64,000 bases of DNA. It comes from Vigna angularis. Lineage: Eukaryota > Streptophyta > Magnoliopsida > Fabales > Fabaceae. The stretch lies in assembly GCF_016808095.1 (NCBI RefSeq), contig NC_068971.1, positions 23,920,501-23,984,500 on the forward strand. Reading direction: 5' to 3'. The notes below the pieces were generated by a model. The model saw nothing but the letters and a program-made list of their open reading frames with translations, did not search any database and was not told the DNA's origin. A program made the position numbers and the translations under genes. This document shows positions 37,220 through 51,908 of the stretch, one piece after another (the stretch's first letter is position 1; each line of letters starts with the position of its first letter).

Positions 37220-38715
37220 ATGGTCGGTCATAACTAAGTTTATGCTGAGGGTGCCTCCATCAACAGACCACCACTTTTTACTGGTGATAATTATGCCTTC
37301 TGGAAAGTCATAATGGAAATTTTTATGGAGTTTGTTGACATAGGCATCTGGGAAGCAGTTCAAAATAGTTCTTATATTCCAATGAGAACTGCTGATGGGG
37401 TTGAACAAGAAAAACCATATTTTTCATGGACTGCTGAGGAAAATAGAAGAGCTCAATTAGATATTAAAGCTCGCAATATTATATCTTCTGCTATTGTACT
37501 TGATGAATTTTATAGAATTTTAGTATATAAGACAACACAAGAAATGTGGGAAGTACTTAAAGTCACTCATGAAGGTACTGATCACGTGAAATGCGCAAGA
37601 AAGAACACATCAATCCAGGAATACGAAATGTTCAGAATGCAACCCGGAGAAACAATAGCAAATGTTCAAAAGCGATTCACTCACATAGTGAACCATCTAA
37701 TAGGTTTGGATAAGACTTTTGATGTTGAAGAACTTAATGTAACAATTTTGAAGTCTTTGGACAGATCTTGGCAACAAAGGTGATAGCCATCTTAGAATCC
37801 CAAAACCTTTCCCAAATGTAGATGGAAATCCTCTTTGGAAAGCTCCGTGAGCACGATCTTGAGCTAAACAAATTGACTGTGGAAGAAGATCAAGGCAAGA
37901 AGAAGACCTTGGTCTTTAAATCCGAAATCTCCAAAGGGAAGAGCTCAAAGAGGGATAATGATGATTATTCTGATGATGAGGAGCATATGAGCCTCATGAT
38001 AAAAAAGTTTGCTAAGTTCATGGAGCAAAGGGTAAGGATAAGTTCAGAGGTGAAAAGAGATTTCCAAAGAAGAAGAAAGCCTACATTGCTTGGTAAGAAA
38101 ATGAATCTAACTCATCAAGTTCAAGCAACTCAAATGAGGAGGAAAACATATGCTTAATGGTAGACTTTTATGATGCTGGAAGCCAAGTAAGTAGTCCTAG
38201 CTATGAAACTAGTGAAATAGATTTACAAAAAGCATTCTTTGAATTATTGAATGAATCTGAAAAATTAGATGTTGCACATAATAAGTTGAAAAGTGAATTT
38301 CATGCTTTACAACTTAAATATGAAAAAGTATTAGATGAAGAAGTAATTCTAACAAACAAAATTAGTAATCTAGAATTGAAAGAATCTGCATCTAATGTGG
38401 TTATAAATCCTGTTGAATGCTTGTCTTGTAAGAGTCCTATGTTTGACATAGACATACTTGAAAATTTACTTGCTAAAGCAACCAAATTTGTTTCATATGT
38501 TAACAATGGTATCAGGAAGAACAATTTTAAAAACAAGAATGTGCATCAACATAAGAAACCTCAAATTAAAACAACTCATAGAGTTTGGGTTGAAAAAGGT
38601 ACTTTATGAAAAACAAACTTCATAATGTTTGTTGTTTCTATTGTATGAAGCATGGTCATACTTCTAACAAATGCAACATTAAGCATTTTTGTGTGCCAAA
38701 TGGAAAGTATGCATA
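37220..38715 (+). pseudogene. SIRE-type gag (capsid and nucleocapsid), broken
   Basis: ATG at 37220, but codon 6 is TAA where the sister gag (59921-58296) has CAA. The frame then reads RPPLFTGDNYAFWKV, WEAVQNSSYIPM, EYEMFRMQPGETIANVQKRF and HIVNHLIGLDKTF up to 37783, where a frameshift occurs. 37822-38157 contains KLREHDLELNKLT and SLMIKKFAKFM, but the first CCHC zinc knuckle present in the sister copy has been deleted. The second knuckle, CFYCMKHGHTSNKC, survives near 38630-38675. Gag forms the particle that packages element RNA; this copy cannot make it intact. Confidence 0.85.
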
Positions 38716-38836
38716 GGTTAAAACTATGAAGTGATGTTTCTTTGTTTGAACTAACCCCAAGGACCCATATTGAGATTGTGGACCTAAATTCTTATTTAAA
38801 CTTGTTTTGTAGGAATCTTCAAAGTCAAAGAAGTCA

Positions 38837-39423
38837 TTGTGGTATCTTGACAGTGGTTGTTCAAGACATATGACTAGTGATAAGAAGAGGTTCATATCTT
38901 TTGAGAAGAAGAAGAAAGGATTTGTTACATATAGAGACAACAACAAAAGAAGAATAATTGGAATCGGAGACGTTAGAGGAGGAAACACATTGACAATCAA
39001 AGATGTGTTGTATGTTGAAGGACTAAAGCACAACCTCCTAAGCATAAGTCAATTATGCGAGGTCTCAAGGTCATCTTTGAAAGTGATAAATGTACTGTCT
39101 ATTTTAAGGATTCTTCAGATATAACATTATAAGGTGTTAGACATAATAATATATATTTGATGGATATTGAGAGTGCATCTAGTCATATCATAACATGTTT
39201 AGTTACAAAAGAGGAAAATCATTGGCTATGGCATAAAAGGGCTGCACACATTCATATGCAACATTTGAATAAATTGATTTCAAAAGATCTTGTAATGAGT
39301 TTGCCTAAATTGAAATTTGAAAAAGATAAACTATGTGCTGTTTGTCAAAAAGGAAAGCAAAATAAATCTTCTTTTTCATCTAAAAGTATGATTTCTACAT
39401 CAAAACCTTTAGAACTATTGCAC
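38837..39423 (+). pseudogene. SIRE-type protease and GAG-pre-integrase domain, truncated
   Basis: WYLDSGCSRHMTSDKKRF holds the copia aspartic-protease active site (DSG). VLYVEGLKHNLLSISQLC follows, then a frameshift near 39055. HWLWHKRAAHIHMQHLNKLI and LCAVCQKGKQNKSSF (39220-39370) are the GAG-pre-integrase domain. Homology ends after KPLELLH (about 39423), where the integrase core should start. Confidence 0.85.
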
Positions 39424-40469
39424 GCACACCGGGGGTTGCTTCCTCTCCAAAAAAACCTTAACAGTTGCACGAGAGATGTTGGCATTCTTAAAATTTGCAT
39501 GGGACTAGTTGTGGCTCTAGGATTCTTAAAAGCCATGGGTTTCTTAAGTACAAAGCGCCAATGGTGGCATAAGTTTTCTTCCTCTTCATTTTCTTTATTA
39601 GAGACATGAGAGGCCCCCCTGATTTGAATGTGCTAGCAACTAACAAGCTCCTCCTTCTGTTTGCAATCATCGATGATTGATGCCACCAGCTCCAAGCTGC
39701 CACCAGCTCCAAGCTGCCACAGCCACTTCGTGAACATTATGAGACCAAACAACACCACTAGAGCACCCACTTAGGTCAAGAACGAGCAACCATGAAGCGT
39801 TTCCCATGTTGCTAAGATTTTGTCACTGCATCTGTTTTAGCTAATTATTGTGAGTGAATGTGGTCACTATAATCATGTGGATGTTGTGATTGTGTGAGGA
39901 ATTGATGCGATGTTGGAGAATTGAATTCGAGAATATGAGGATAGTTATGGAAATTGTTGTGTGTATATATGAAGATTAAGATGTTGGATTATGTTGATGC
40001 ATGATGAAGGAGAGGGGAAAATCCGCTGGTTTTGCATGAAGAAGAAGTTCCTCTAGAATCCGCAATCCTGACTAATCTAGAATATAGTCCAAATTTGTGA
40101 ATGTATTTTAGATTGTTCAATTTGGTAAGCACATGTAGTATCGAAGCTAGTACTGCATTAATTCAGATTGGTCATTCCAAAAATCACTGATACATACCAC
40201 ATTAAGTAATTTGAAATGCACTCCTAAATTCGATATTACATTCCAAATATTCATTTCGGAAGTGTATTCCAGGTTACTAAATTTGGTACTCAATTTGTTG
40301 TTGAGATTGGGTGTCGAAAACGGGAAGAATGAAGAGGATGATGGGAAAGAAAAATTAATTAGGGTTTTTAATGTTAAAAGAGGATAAAAAAAGGTATGCT
40401 AAAATTTGGGAGTGTAAAAAGAAAAATTACGATGCAAGAAGAAATGACCCTGGTTGAGTTACAACAAAA
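39424..40469. other. Unassigned DNA after the SIRE truncation point
   Basis: More GC-balanced than its neighbours, with a short duplicated motif (AGCTCCAAGCTGCCACC twice at 39689-39720). 40150-40320 has text such as ACATTCCAAATATTCATTTC that looks transposon-like. No gene or element ends resolved. Confidence 0.4.
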
Positions 40470-40478
40470 AACCCATTA

Positions 40479-41752
40479 GGGTGTTTCACCCTACACTTCC
40501 AATCCTTTCACTCTGCACCTCAAAATTCCATAAATACCCTCGCAATTAATGAATTCTGTAAAGTGGTTCTGCATTAAATTATTTTGACCAAAACGGTTGA
40601 AGATTCAGTGCATTCATTAACTTGGGATATATACTCCCTTCGTCATTGTTGTGGGGCTTCACCTGCATCCCGTTTCATTTCTTCTACTTCCTTTCTTTTC
40701 TTTAGGTCCTTTAGACATTTAGAGATATTTTTGTTCAATTCTTGTTTGTGTTAAAGGAACATGGAAGTGGTGGGGAGGCAACTCGAAAAGGTGGTCCTCT
40801 TGTTCATAATTAGCATTCGAAGTTTTTTAAAAAAATTATTATGTGAAACAAGTGCAAATATTCATATATGATAGTCAGATATGGGAATATGATAAATAAG
40901 AAATCGAATCTATCATCAAAATCCAACAATCGCTTGTCAACTTTCAATATGCGATAGTGTAGATTCGGATGTCGACATCCGAAAAAGTGAAAACTCAATT
41001 TGGAATGCATAAATCGGATTTTGAGATCCATTATTCTCCTATCATGTTTCCACATCCGAGAGTTTTAATGTTATTAAAAATGATTTTTTGTTACATTACT
41101 TCAAAATGTTTAATTTTTTTATTTATAAATTAATGAGATAATTTTTAAATTTGTTAGTTTATTTTAAAATGTTTAATTATATTACATAATATAAAAGTTT
41201 GTTTTCTTAAAATATTTTATTATATTATTTTAAAATTTAAAAGTTTGTTTATTTTTAATATAAAAGTTTATTAAATTAATTTAAAATGTTTAATTATATT
41301 ATTTATAAATGTTTGAATAGATAATTTGCATACAATAATTTGTATGAATATTTTAAATTTATTAAAAACATAAATTTATTTAAAATTCATATAAAAAATT
41401 TATAAAAATTATTATGTAGTTTTAAGTATTATTATTTTTTTGTGTTTTTTTTAAGTTTATTAGATTATTCTTTTGATTTTATAATTTAATTATAAATATT
41501 TAATTTATTCTATTAGTTTTTAATTTTGTTAAAATAAAATAAATTATATGATTTTTTAAAATTTATTTAAAAAAATATGTGTGCTAAAAAATTTATACTA
41601 ATACTGAAAAAGCTGTTTTCAAAGAAATTTTTGACCATTTATTTTTTCATTTTTTTAAAATATTAAATAGTTTTAAATAAAAGTGATTTGAGAATTATTT
41701 AAAAATTTGGAGGTACATAATAAAAGTGTTGGAGGTGCAGGGTGAAACCCCC
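40479..41752. mobile_element. 9-bp-TSD terminal-inverted-repeat element (second Mutator-like family)
   Basis: Perfect 9-bp duplication aacccatta at 40470-40478 and 41753-41761. Ends are GGGTGTTTCACCC and GGGTGAAACCCCC, with inverted similarity continuing (CACTTCCAATCCTTT and CTCCAACACTTTTAT reading inward). The interior is AT-rich with no transposase. Ends differ from the GGTTTAACC family, so this is a distinct non-autonomous Mutator-type family. Confidence 0.85.
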
Positions 41753-41761
41753 AACCCATTA

Positions 41762-42284
41762 CCCTTTTAGCATTTGGGCTCCTTGTTTGTCGTTAATGAG
41801 AACCTCCAATGTTTATCCTTAACCTTGCAAGTTTACAGTTTTTAACTTCAGTAAAAATCAAATGTACTGTGTCCTCTACGGTCATGCAGCTCAAGATCTT
41901 CAAAATTTACGCTGTGTTCGTTTCAAGCGAATTTACTGTTTAGAGAGATTTGCGAGCGAGAAATTGAGATATGATTGGCATTTGTTTGCGCGGATTGAAG
42001 ACGATGGAACGCGATGAATTTGCAGGATTGCATGATTTGGACATCTTCACTGAAGTGAGACGATTTGCGGTAATTCAAATGATAATTACATATTTGTCCT
42101 AATAAAGCAACTGAAATTCAAAGTGTTGTATTCGGTTACGTGTCGTTATATTTGGTTACGGTGAAGCACGCGAAAAGTAAGGGTGTTGTATTCAGTTACA
42201 CACATAGTATTCGGTTACCTGGAGGAGGGGAAGGAGAAGGAGAAGAAGAGTGAGAAAGAACAACTTGTTAGTTAAATTCAGTTG
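41762..42284. other. Intergenic DNA, no gene seen
   Basis: GCTGTGTTCGTTTCAAGCG at 41931 resembles the terminal repeat of some legume DNA transposons, but no matching opposite end was found. Confidence 0.4.
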
Positions 42285-43760
42285 AAAAAATCCTCAGATT
42301 TTGAAATCTAAGAGAATAACAGAATTTCAAAATTTAATTTAGAAACTCTCCAATTTCAAAATTCAGTTTAGAATATAACTAATTTTAAAATTGAAATTCG
42401 ATTAAAAAACTCCAACCAAAGTTAAAAAATCTACTGAATTTTAAAATCCAATTAATTTTTTTTCTAAATTTTGAAAATCAATAAACATTTCTTTTAGATT
42501 TCGAAATCTAATAAATATTTCCACCGAATTTCAAAATTCATTTTTCAATTTATCAATATTTTTAAAATCCCATACATGACATCCAACACATTATTTATTT
42601 ATTTTTGTTTTTAATTTTATTTTAAATATTTTTTACTTGTTTTTGTTTACTAAATTAGATTTTAAAATTTTAAAAAATTAAAATATATTAAATTATACTA
42701 ATTAACAAATATTAAATAATAATAATAATAATAATAAACATAACAATAAAAAAATAATAATAATAAAGTAATGATAATTATTATTATAATAATGGTAATT
42801 TTTATAATTATAATAATAATAATAACAATAATTACCATTATTATGATTATTTTATTAATAAAATATTATTATAATAATAATATTTTAATATAATTTAATA
42901 TATTTTAATATTTTAACATATAATTTATTAAAACGGATAAAACACATTAAAATAATAATAATAATAATAATAAGTTACGTTGAAATAATTAGTTTCCAAA
43001 ATTAAAATAATAAAAATTAATATACGTTATCCGAATTTCAAAATTTAGTTAACATAATTTTTTAAATTTCGTTTTTAAACTAAAATTTAATAAATATTTA
43101 GTTTAAGACAATATTTTAAAGTAATAACGATAATAATAATAATTATTATTATTATTAAAATTATATTAATTATTATTATTATAAACATTATTATTATTAT
43201 TATTATTTCGATTATTTAATATATTTTAAATGGTATAGTTTAATATAATATTTTAATATAATTTAATATATCTTAATATTTTAATATTTTAAAATATAAT
43301 TTATTAAACTAAAATAAATAAAACATATTTAAAATGAAATTAAAAATAAAAATATTTAAAATAAATAAATAATGTGTCAGATTTCAACGTATATACGTTT
43401 AGAAAAGATTGATGAAATGAGAAGCAATGGTGGGAGTGGTGACTAGATTTTAAAATCTGAAAATGTTTATCATATTTTGAAATTGGTAAGAAACTTTAAA
43501 TATATTTTAAAATTCAATGAAATATTAATTAGATTTTGAAATTTGTTAAATTATTAATTGGATTTCAAAATTTGAGATAATTTTTAACTGAATATTAAAA
43601 TTTGGTAAATTTCTTAGATTTTAAAATTTGATAAATTTAATCAAATTTTAAAATTCCATAATTTTTTAAATTAGATCTCAAAATTTTGTAACTTATTTAA
43701 TCGAATTTTGAAATTTAATTAATTTTAAAATTAATTTTTTAAATAGATTTAAAAATTTGA
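42285..43760. repeat. Degenerate palindromic minisatellite and short TAA arrays
   Basis: Dozens of diverged copies of short palindromic cores such as GATTTTGAAATC, AATTTCAAAATT and GATTTTAAAATC, spaced roughly 30-45 bp. They are dense at 42285-42560 and again at 43430-43760, the second block resembling an inverted image of the first. Between them are short (AAT)n and (ATT)n arrays (about 42717-42735, 42955-42972, 43130-43208). No coding content. Confidence 0.6.
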
Positions 43761-44013
43761 TGAACTGTTTTTCGATCGATTAAGTGAAGAGAGGTGCGAG
43801 AGGTTAACAAAAAGTGAATGGTAGGTTGCTAGGATAATAATTATGAGAGAGAGAAAAAGAATTATTAGAATATTTATTTAAATATCAAGGGCGTGTTCTC
43901 TTTACTTTAGAATATACACAAATAAACCATGTGATGTCTTTTTGAGAAAGGATAAGGTGTAGGATTGAGTTGGAATCATCATGTTTGGAAGAGAAAGACA
44001 ACTGTGGAGGATG

Positions 44014-45936
<1,923 letters not shown>

Positions 45937-45937
45937 T

Positions 45938-46738
45938 CCCTCTAATCAATGGTTTGAAACCTTCAAATTGGCTTAGGTCATAACCTTTTTTGAATTTCTT
46001 AAAATAAATTAATAAAAAAAAGAAAACAAATTTATTTTAAAATGCATAGGTCACATATACTAAATATCTTAAAAAAAGAGCATAAAGATATTAAATACAT
46101 ATTAAAATAGTTTAATTTAGGTTTAACTTAATTTTACATAATTGATTTGACTTTAATACTACAAAATTATATGAACGATTTATAATATCATAATAACGTA
46201 ATAAAATTGAAATTTAATCTATCGTAAGCTTTACACCTATATAATATTATAAATTAATTTATTTATGTTATATTATAGAGTAGTTAAGGCATAATCTCTC
46301 ATGGTCGAGTTTGAAATTAAATTTCTTCCATTAATTATTAGACTAAAAAATATGAATATTCGTCGTATATAGCTGTTGTTGTTTAAATTTATGAGCAAGC
46401 ATCTTAATTATAACGTTACTTTGAACTCAATCATTAGTTCCAACCAACAATTATCTCACAACAATGTCTTTCCATCCTCAAACTTACAATTCAAGACGAC
46501 GCTACGTAGACACCACATATGAGATGTTCCACTGCAATATATATTCTGAATTCTAATATAAATAAAATATCTCTCATTAAAGATATTTCTTAACTTTATC
46601 TATTTTTTAATTTCATATCAAACATGTTTTCTTTTAATTTTATTAACCAAATAATCTCGTTTAATATAAATTATATTATGTGTTAAATGTATTTTTCTTT
46701 CCAAATTATTTTAAAACATTTCTATTTCGTTACAAAAA

Positions 46739-46744
<6 letters not shown>
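45938..46744. other. AT-rich DNA between the ATT tract and the gypsy element
   Basis: No gene or element recognised. Confidence 0.5.

Positions 46745-46790
<46 letters not shown>
46745..46790 (+). repeat. (AT)23 microsatellite at a gypsy insertion point
   Basis: 46 bp of perfect AT dinucleotides ending six bases before the gypsy LTR start. Confidence 0.95.
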
Positions 46791-46794
<4 letters not shown>

Positions 46795-46796
46795 TT

Positions 46797-49700
46797 TGTA
46801 AGAACCTAAAAAATAGAGTATTAGAGTAGGTAGCTGTATTAAAATAATGAGACGAACAATTTTATTTTTAAATAATCTTATAATATAAATCGAAATTTTT
46901 TAAAGCTCGCCTCATAATCTAAATCACCTCTATCTTTCTAAAACAATATTCCCTTCTGTTTCTCTGACTTCTCTCTAGATCTTCTCACTCTTGGGATGTC
47001 TGTTTGACGATCAGAAGGTGTCTAGACGATCCTGATGTCAAGGACAACAATCTATACCAGATCAATTTTTTGTTTTGAGTCGGTAAATCGTTTTCCCCTT
47101 TCTCCATGCGTTCTTGAAACTTTGATCATGCAAAGAATCTTTTTTGCATGTATCAAGTAGTGTTTTCTTCCAATTTCTAGCTCAATTTAGGTCCTAAAGT
47201 TGATTTCTTATCACCAATCGGTGAGTTGTAGGTTTTTGTAGAGTTTCCTTGCAGCACAAGCTAAAATGTCAACTCTTAAGGTAATTTAAGGAAGTGGGGT
47301 AGCGAAAATGAGAATTATAGGTTAGATGCTCAATTGGTCTGTTGGAGCAACTTTGGTAAATTAAATGTGACTTGCTTGAGCCCTTAAACTGGTAAAAAAA
47401 TGTGTCAAAAGTGGTAGATTGGAATTTGGATCTATAAGTTGTGATTTTAGAAGTTTTGAAGTAGGAATTGGTCCATAAACACTTTGGATTGATGGTAGGA
47501 AGGTTTAGAAATATTTGATCAAGTATAATTAGGTATATAACACAAATTATGATGGTTAGAAGTTGGGAAAAATAGTTAGAATTGGTAAAATTGGGTTGAG
47601 TGGTATAATTCTGCAGAATTCGAGCCATAGAATTATGCAGACTCGCTAAGCGAATGGATTCCCACAGGGAGTGGTCATGGCATGTTGCTCTCTGTTTGGG
47701 CGATTCACACAGCGAAATGGTGCATTGTGCGAATGCTTGTGAGGTTTACTCTCTGTTTGATGATCCGCACAACGAATCAGTGCACTGAGCGCTTGAAGGT
47801 GGTCTGGGGTCACTGTCAAATTAATTCGAATAGCGAAAGGTGGCGCATAGCGATTTGGGGCGCTATGCGAGGGGGTTGAGGTCTGGTGTCACTGGAAGTT
47901 TATTCGCACAACGAGTTTGCGTCGCGGTGCGAGAAACCTCTAGATTCGCTATGCGAGAGGGTGCGCAGAGCGAAAGGTTCAGGTTTAGTTCACTATTTTC
48001 TTCTTTGTGTAAATTTAATCTAAATGAAGTATGTTTGAGTGTGTTTTATAGTATATGATTGATTACTATCATGAGTATGTTTCCAAGAGAAGTTGTGTGA
48101 ATTTTTAAGTGATGGAAGTAAGTTTCAATGTAGAATCTCTTGGCGAGATTCAAGTTTGTTTAGAATGAATGCAAGAGCTCAGTCTTGGGGGTTGTCCTGA
48201 AACTTCAATGGTTTTTCATTCTCAAGTAGAGAGGATTAAACCATGTCGTGAGGAGTAGAAGGAGGTCTTAGTCTTGGAGGCTTCCAATATGCCTCAAGGC
48301 GTGGTACAAACTAATCTCGTGAGTGTGGTAGGGTGAAACTCATTGGCAATGGCTTTGAAAAGCAGTAGAGGGCACCACGAGTGCACAACCCGCCATAGTT
48401 CGACAATCATTCTAAGTTCTGACGGTCAAGTCTAGGTTATAACATGTTAAGATGTTTGAACTGGTTTATCTTGTGTGTTTAATCTTGAGTATGTTATATG
48501 TAGTGCAATTGTATGAATTCTTTTATATCTAGCTTACCCTTCTATTTGTGATTGTGTTTTGTATGTTTGGTGTTCTTCCTTTGCAATGATCACCTTGTGG
48601 GTGTGAACAGAGAGAGATAAGGTGTGTTTGGAGCAGGCTCTGGATGGCGAGGATGCTTCAGGATAGTTGGACTTTAGAGTAGCTTTATGCATAGTTTTGA
48701 TAACTCCTTGTATATAAAGTTTTAAATTTTATGGTTATTTTGGATGACTGTAAAGTTAATACTTTTGATAGGCTGTCGTTGAAGCTATCAAATTAATACT
48801 ACTTTTCAAGGCAACTTCAGTATTGCCAAGTAGTATTCAAGAAAGTAGATAGGGTTAAAGTAACCTTGAGTCGTCTTGCAACGAATACAGAATTGCCTTT
48901 TAATATTTGAATCTTATGAATGCAATGCAATGTTCAAGAATAAAAATGATGTTTGGAGAAGGTTTAAAGAACAAATAAGAAACTTACAAACGATTATAAT
49001 GAAATAGGCTAATTCCACTGCTTTTCCAAAATAGATGCATCATCGGTTATTCACAGATAATTGTTCAATTGATTATTATTTAAGTTTCAAATTAATTAAA
49101 GTACATTCTTAATTAATTTGAGGGCGATCATGCACTTAACCAAAGTAAATTCTCAATCAAATGCAAAACCTTTCTAGATTATTCACAATGAATTCAACCA
49201 AAGTACATTCTCAATCAAATCCTATTGTGTTTAATCATGTCTAGTCTTAAATCTCCTAACCAAATTAAAAGCTAATCAATCAAAGTAAATTCTCAATTGA
49301 TTATAGTTGAAATTATTACTAATCAATTAAAGTACATTCTCAATTGATAGTGAAAACCATTTAATCATACGAAAGTTCCTAAATTAAATCAAAGTAAATT
49401 CTCAATTAAACCTAGAAACCCTAGAACTCATATAATCAATATGCATGTAGATTCAACACATTATGATGCAAGAATCTTTGCTTTTAATTTGATAGATAGA
49501 TGAAAAACATAGAGAGAGAGAACAACTTAAAGCAATAATCAAAATAAACAATTGCATTAACTCAATCTAACCTCAGAATCCATAATGGAATTACAACAAA
49601 ATAGCCCTAGATGCTTAGCTCTCCATGAATGGAGTTGAATACAAGATGAAATAAGAGAGAGAGAAGTCGTGAATGAATGAATGAATTGAAGTTCCTTTTC

Positions 49701-50873
49701 TGTCTCCAATAGGTTTCTTTATATAGGGCTTGATTGGATTTGGACTCTGAATATTCAGTTGATAGAATCTTTTATCTTATATCTTCCAAATAACTAAAAG
49801 ATTTAGATAATTATAACATTATTTGGAAGATATTTTCTGTTGATATTCCCAAATTAAATTAATTCAACAATTGTATTTTATCTTTTAACTTTTCTGAATT
49901 TCCAAAATTACACATAAGCCCTGGAATTTCCTCTATCTGCACTTTAGTCCCAACTGAATTTCTCAAAATTGCAACAAAACCCCTTAATTGACCAGACTTT
50001 GACTGTTTGACCAGCTTTGACTCATATGGTCGTGACCAATGGAAGCTTGCCACGTGGCATCCCTCTTTCTCACCCAATTAGGGTTTCAGATTGGGAAAGG
50101 GCTTCCCCCTTTGCTCCTGCGGCGGCTGCTTTGCCTGTGATTTTTCTGCAGGTTGCTGATGATGCTAGCAGCGACGGCTTTGACAGTGGAGGACGATGAA
50201 GTCTCGCGGTGGCTGGGGTTTCAGTGGGTGGAAGATGATGCTCAATTGTTAGGGCTGGGGTGGCGTGTTCTGATTGGTTCACTAGTGAGTGCAAGGATCA
50301 GTGGTGTGGCATCATCTGAGTGGTTCAATCTGTTAGTGGTGGACTGCCACGTGGCATGATATGGTGAAGTTTGGCTTAGGAGGGGTATTGGTAGGGAAAT
50401 TTAGGAGGTGTATTTAGAATAGGGTTACTGTTTGGCTTAGTATTGGGCCTGGTTAAGAGAAGAGGGGTGTATGTAGGGAAATTGGGAAGTGCAAGGGTAA
50501 AAGTTGTCTGTTTGGCACATCTGTACATTATTTTCCAAATAAAACCTGATTTTGGGCCTTGAAATGCTATTTGGACCAATAGAACTTATAATTTCAGCTG
50601 CACAAATAAATGTAAGAACATCCAAGAATATTTTATGCGCTAAAACTCACTTTTTACGTCTCTTTAATTCCCAAACCCAACAATTCCAATCATCACAAAT
50701 CCTCTTTAAATCAATCATTCAAGCACATGAATTTCATCAAAAATTTAATTTTAAAGCATAAATGTGGGCATAAATATGCACTCATCAACTTTATTTACTA
50801 GTCTATAACTGTTCTATCATATTATTTTGTGACTACTATAATATGGTTTATGGCTATATTTTGGGATGTTATA
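46797..50873 (+). repeat. 5' LTR of the gypsy element (contains a nested solo LTR)
   Basis: Begins TGTAAGAACCTAAAAAATAG and ends near GGGATGTTATA, just before the primer site. Removing the nested 48766-50787 insertion leaves about 2.05 kb, normal for this clade. 47640-47970 is a CG-rich island of short imperfect palindromes of TTCGCNNNGCGAA type. Boundaries rest on the TG start and PBS proximity; the second LTR is not available for comparison. Confidence 0.65.
48766..50787 (-). mobile_element. Nested solo LTR, 5-bp TSD ACTTT
   Basis: On the minus strand it begins TGATGAGTGCATATTTATG and ends CTATCA, a TG...CA form. It is flanked by acttt at 48761-48765 and 50788-50792. The TGATGAGTGCATATTT start is common in legume gypsy (Tat/Ogre-like) LTRs. 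No gag or pol inside; 49070-49400 has several TCAAAGTAAATTCTCAATTGA repeats, and 50010-50350 is GC-richer without a recognisable gene. Open frames there are not credible genes. Confidence 0.75.
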
Positions 50874-50877
50874 TTAA

Positions 50878-50889
50878 TGGTATCAGAAC
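50878..50889 (+). other. Primer-binding site of the gypsy element
   Basis: TGGTATCAGAAC, near the initiator tRNA-Met complement TGGTATCAGAGC, four bases after the LTR end. Confidence 0.65.
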
Positions 50890-51020
50890 AGTTCTTTCCT
50901 TAGAAATCCTGTAGGTTATGAGTGTGCTATGTTTGCGCCTATATGCTCATAGTTATGTCTAGTGGTTATCCTTGTTTCTTTGAGTTGGAATGATGGCTTT
51001 TCTCTCTGTGTAAGCAGAAG

Positions 51021-51908
51021 ATGACACATAGGCCTCCTCCTCCCCCATCCACAAATCCTGATGCACCAGAGATGATGCGGATGATGGAGTTTGTTATCGC
51101 TGCAATGCAATAATAGAATACAGTGCTAGTTCAGCAGAATACTATGGCCTTGTAGTAGTTGAAAGCTGCTAGGGTGTTAGTTGAGACATCCCAGAGGCAA
51201 TATTTGGACTTGATGGCAAGTGACAGGGCTATAACGGGTCCTTCTTCTTCTTCATTCGTCCATCCTCAAGAGTGGAGCTTGGCAAGCTTCCTACAACATT
51301 ATTTGGCCAAGTTCAATGTCAAATGTAGCCCAGATGAAGCTGATCAGTAGTTCAGAGATATGGAGAGGATTTACAATGCCAAGAGGTGTCTAGAGGAGAA
51401 TAGGTTGGCTTTCTTAGAGTACTTATTATCTGGGGAAGCTAGCCATTGGTGAAGTAGTATGAGATCTCTGTTGGAGAGTATTGGCATCAAGATTTCATGG
51501 GAGGTATTCAAGAAGAATTTTTATGCAGAGTATTTTCCTAATAGTGTACGGTTTGCCAAAGAGGTAGAGTTCCTTCAGCTGGTGCAAGGAAATATGTTCG
51601 TTTTGGAGTATGCCGACCGTTTCAAGCACTTGATTCGTTTTCATACATTGTCAATGAATGAGGAATGACAATGTAGGAAATTTAATAATGGTCTAAGAGG
51701 TGATGTGAAGTTGTTGGTGGTTGGTCTTTGCATCAAGGAGTTTCCTATGTTAGTAGAGAGAGCTAAAGTGTTAGAAAAGACTAAGAGAGAGGTGGAAAGT
51801 CAGTAGAGTCAACCATTGAGGGTTGGCGGACCAACGGTGTCTAGAGGCAGTTTTAATTCCCGAAGAACTCTTTACTCTAAGCCTTCTTCTTCTGGGTCTA
51901 GGGGTTCT
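51021..51908 (+). pseudogene. Gypsy gag, 5' part, with multiple nonsense codons
   Basis: ATG at 51021 opens a frame that reads VETSQRQYLDLM, EWSLASFLQHYLAKF, YNAKRCLEENRLAFLEYLLSG, GIKISWEVFKKNFYAEYF and NSVRFAKEVEFLQLVQGNMF, the retrotransposon gag capsid domain. In-frame stops fall at 51111-51116, 51153-51158, 51348-51350, about 51450, 51666-51668 and about 51803. Most are TAG or TAA inside Gln-rich text. The gene is cut at 51908 by a nested LTR; homology resumes at 61489. Confidence 0.85.

Larger units (their letters stand above)
36750..39423 (+). mobile_element. Truncated SIRE-type Ty1/copia element
   Basis: LTR 3' part (approximate start, ending near 37174 with TTAACAACA), primer-binding site, gag, protease and the GAG-pre-integrase domain. 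It stops abruptly at about 39423 inside the text preceding integrase, where unrelated DNA begins. The order LTR-PBS-gag-PR is that of SIRE/Maximus. Its gag is clearly homologous to the gag at 58296-59921. Confidence 0.8.

Noticed and set aside
50017..50359. Open frames in a GC-richer stretch of the nested solo LTR
   Set aside because: Frames overlap on both strands and lack any domain; they are inside an LTR bounded by a 5-bp TSD.
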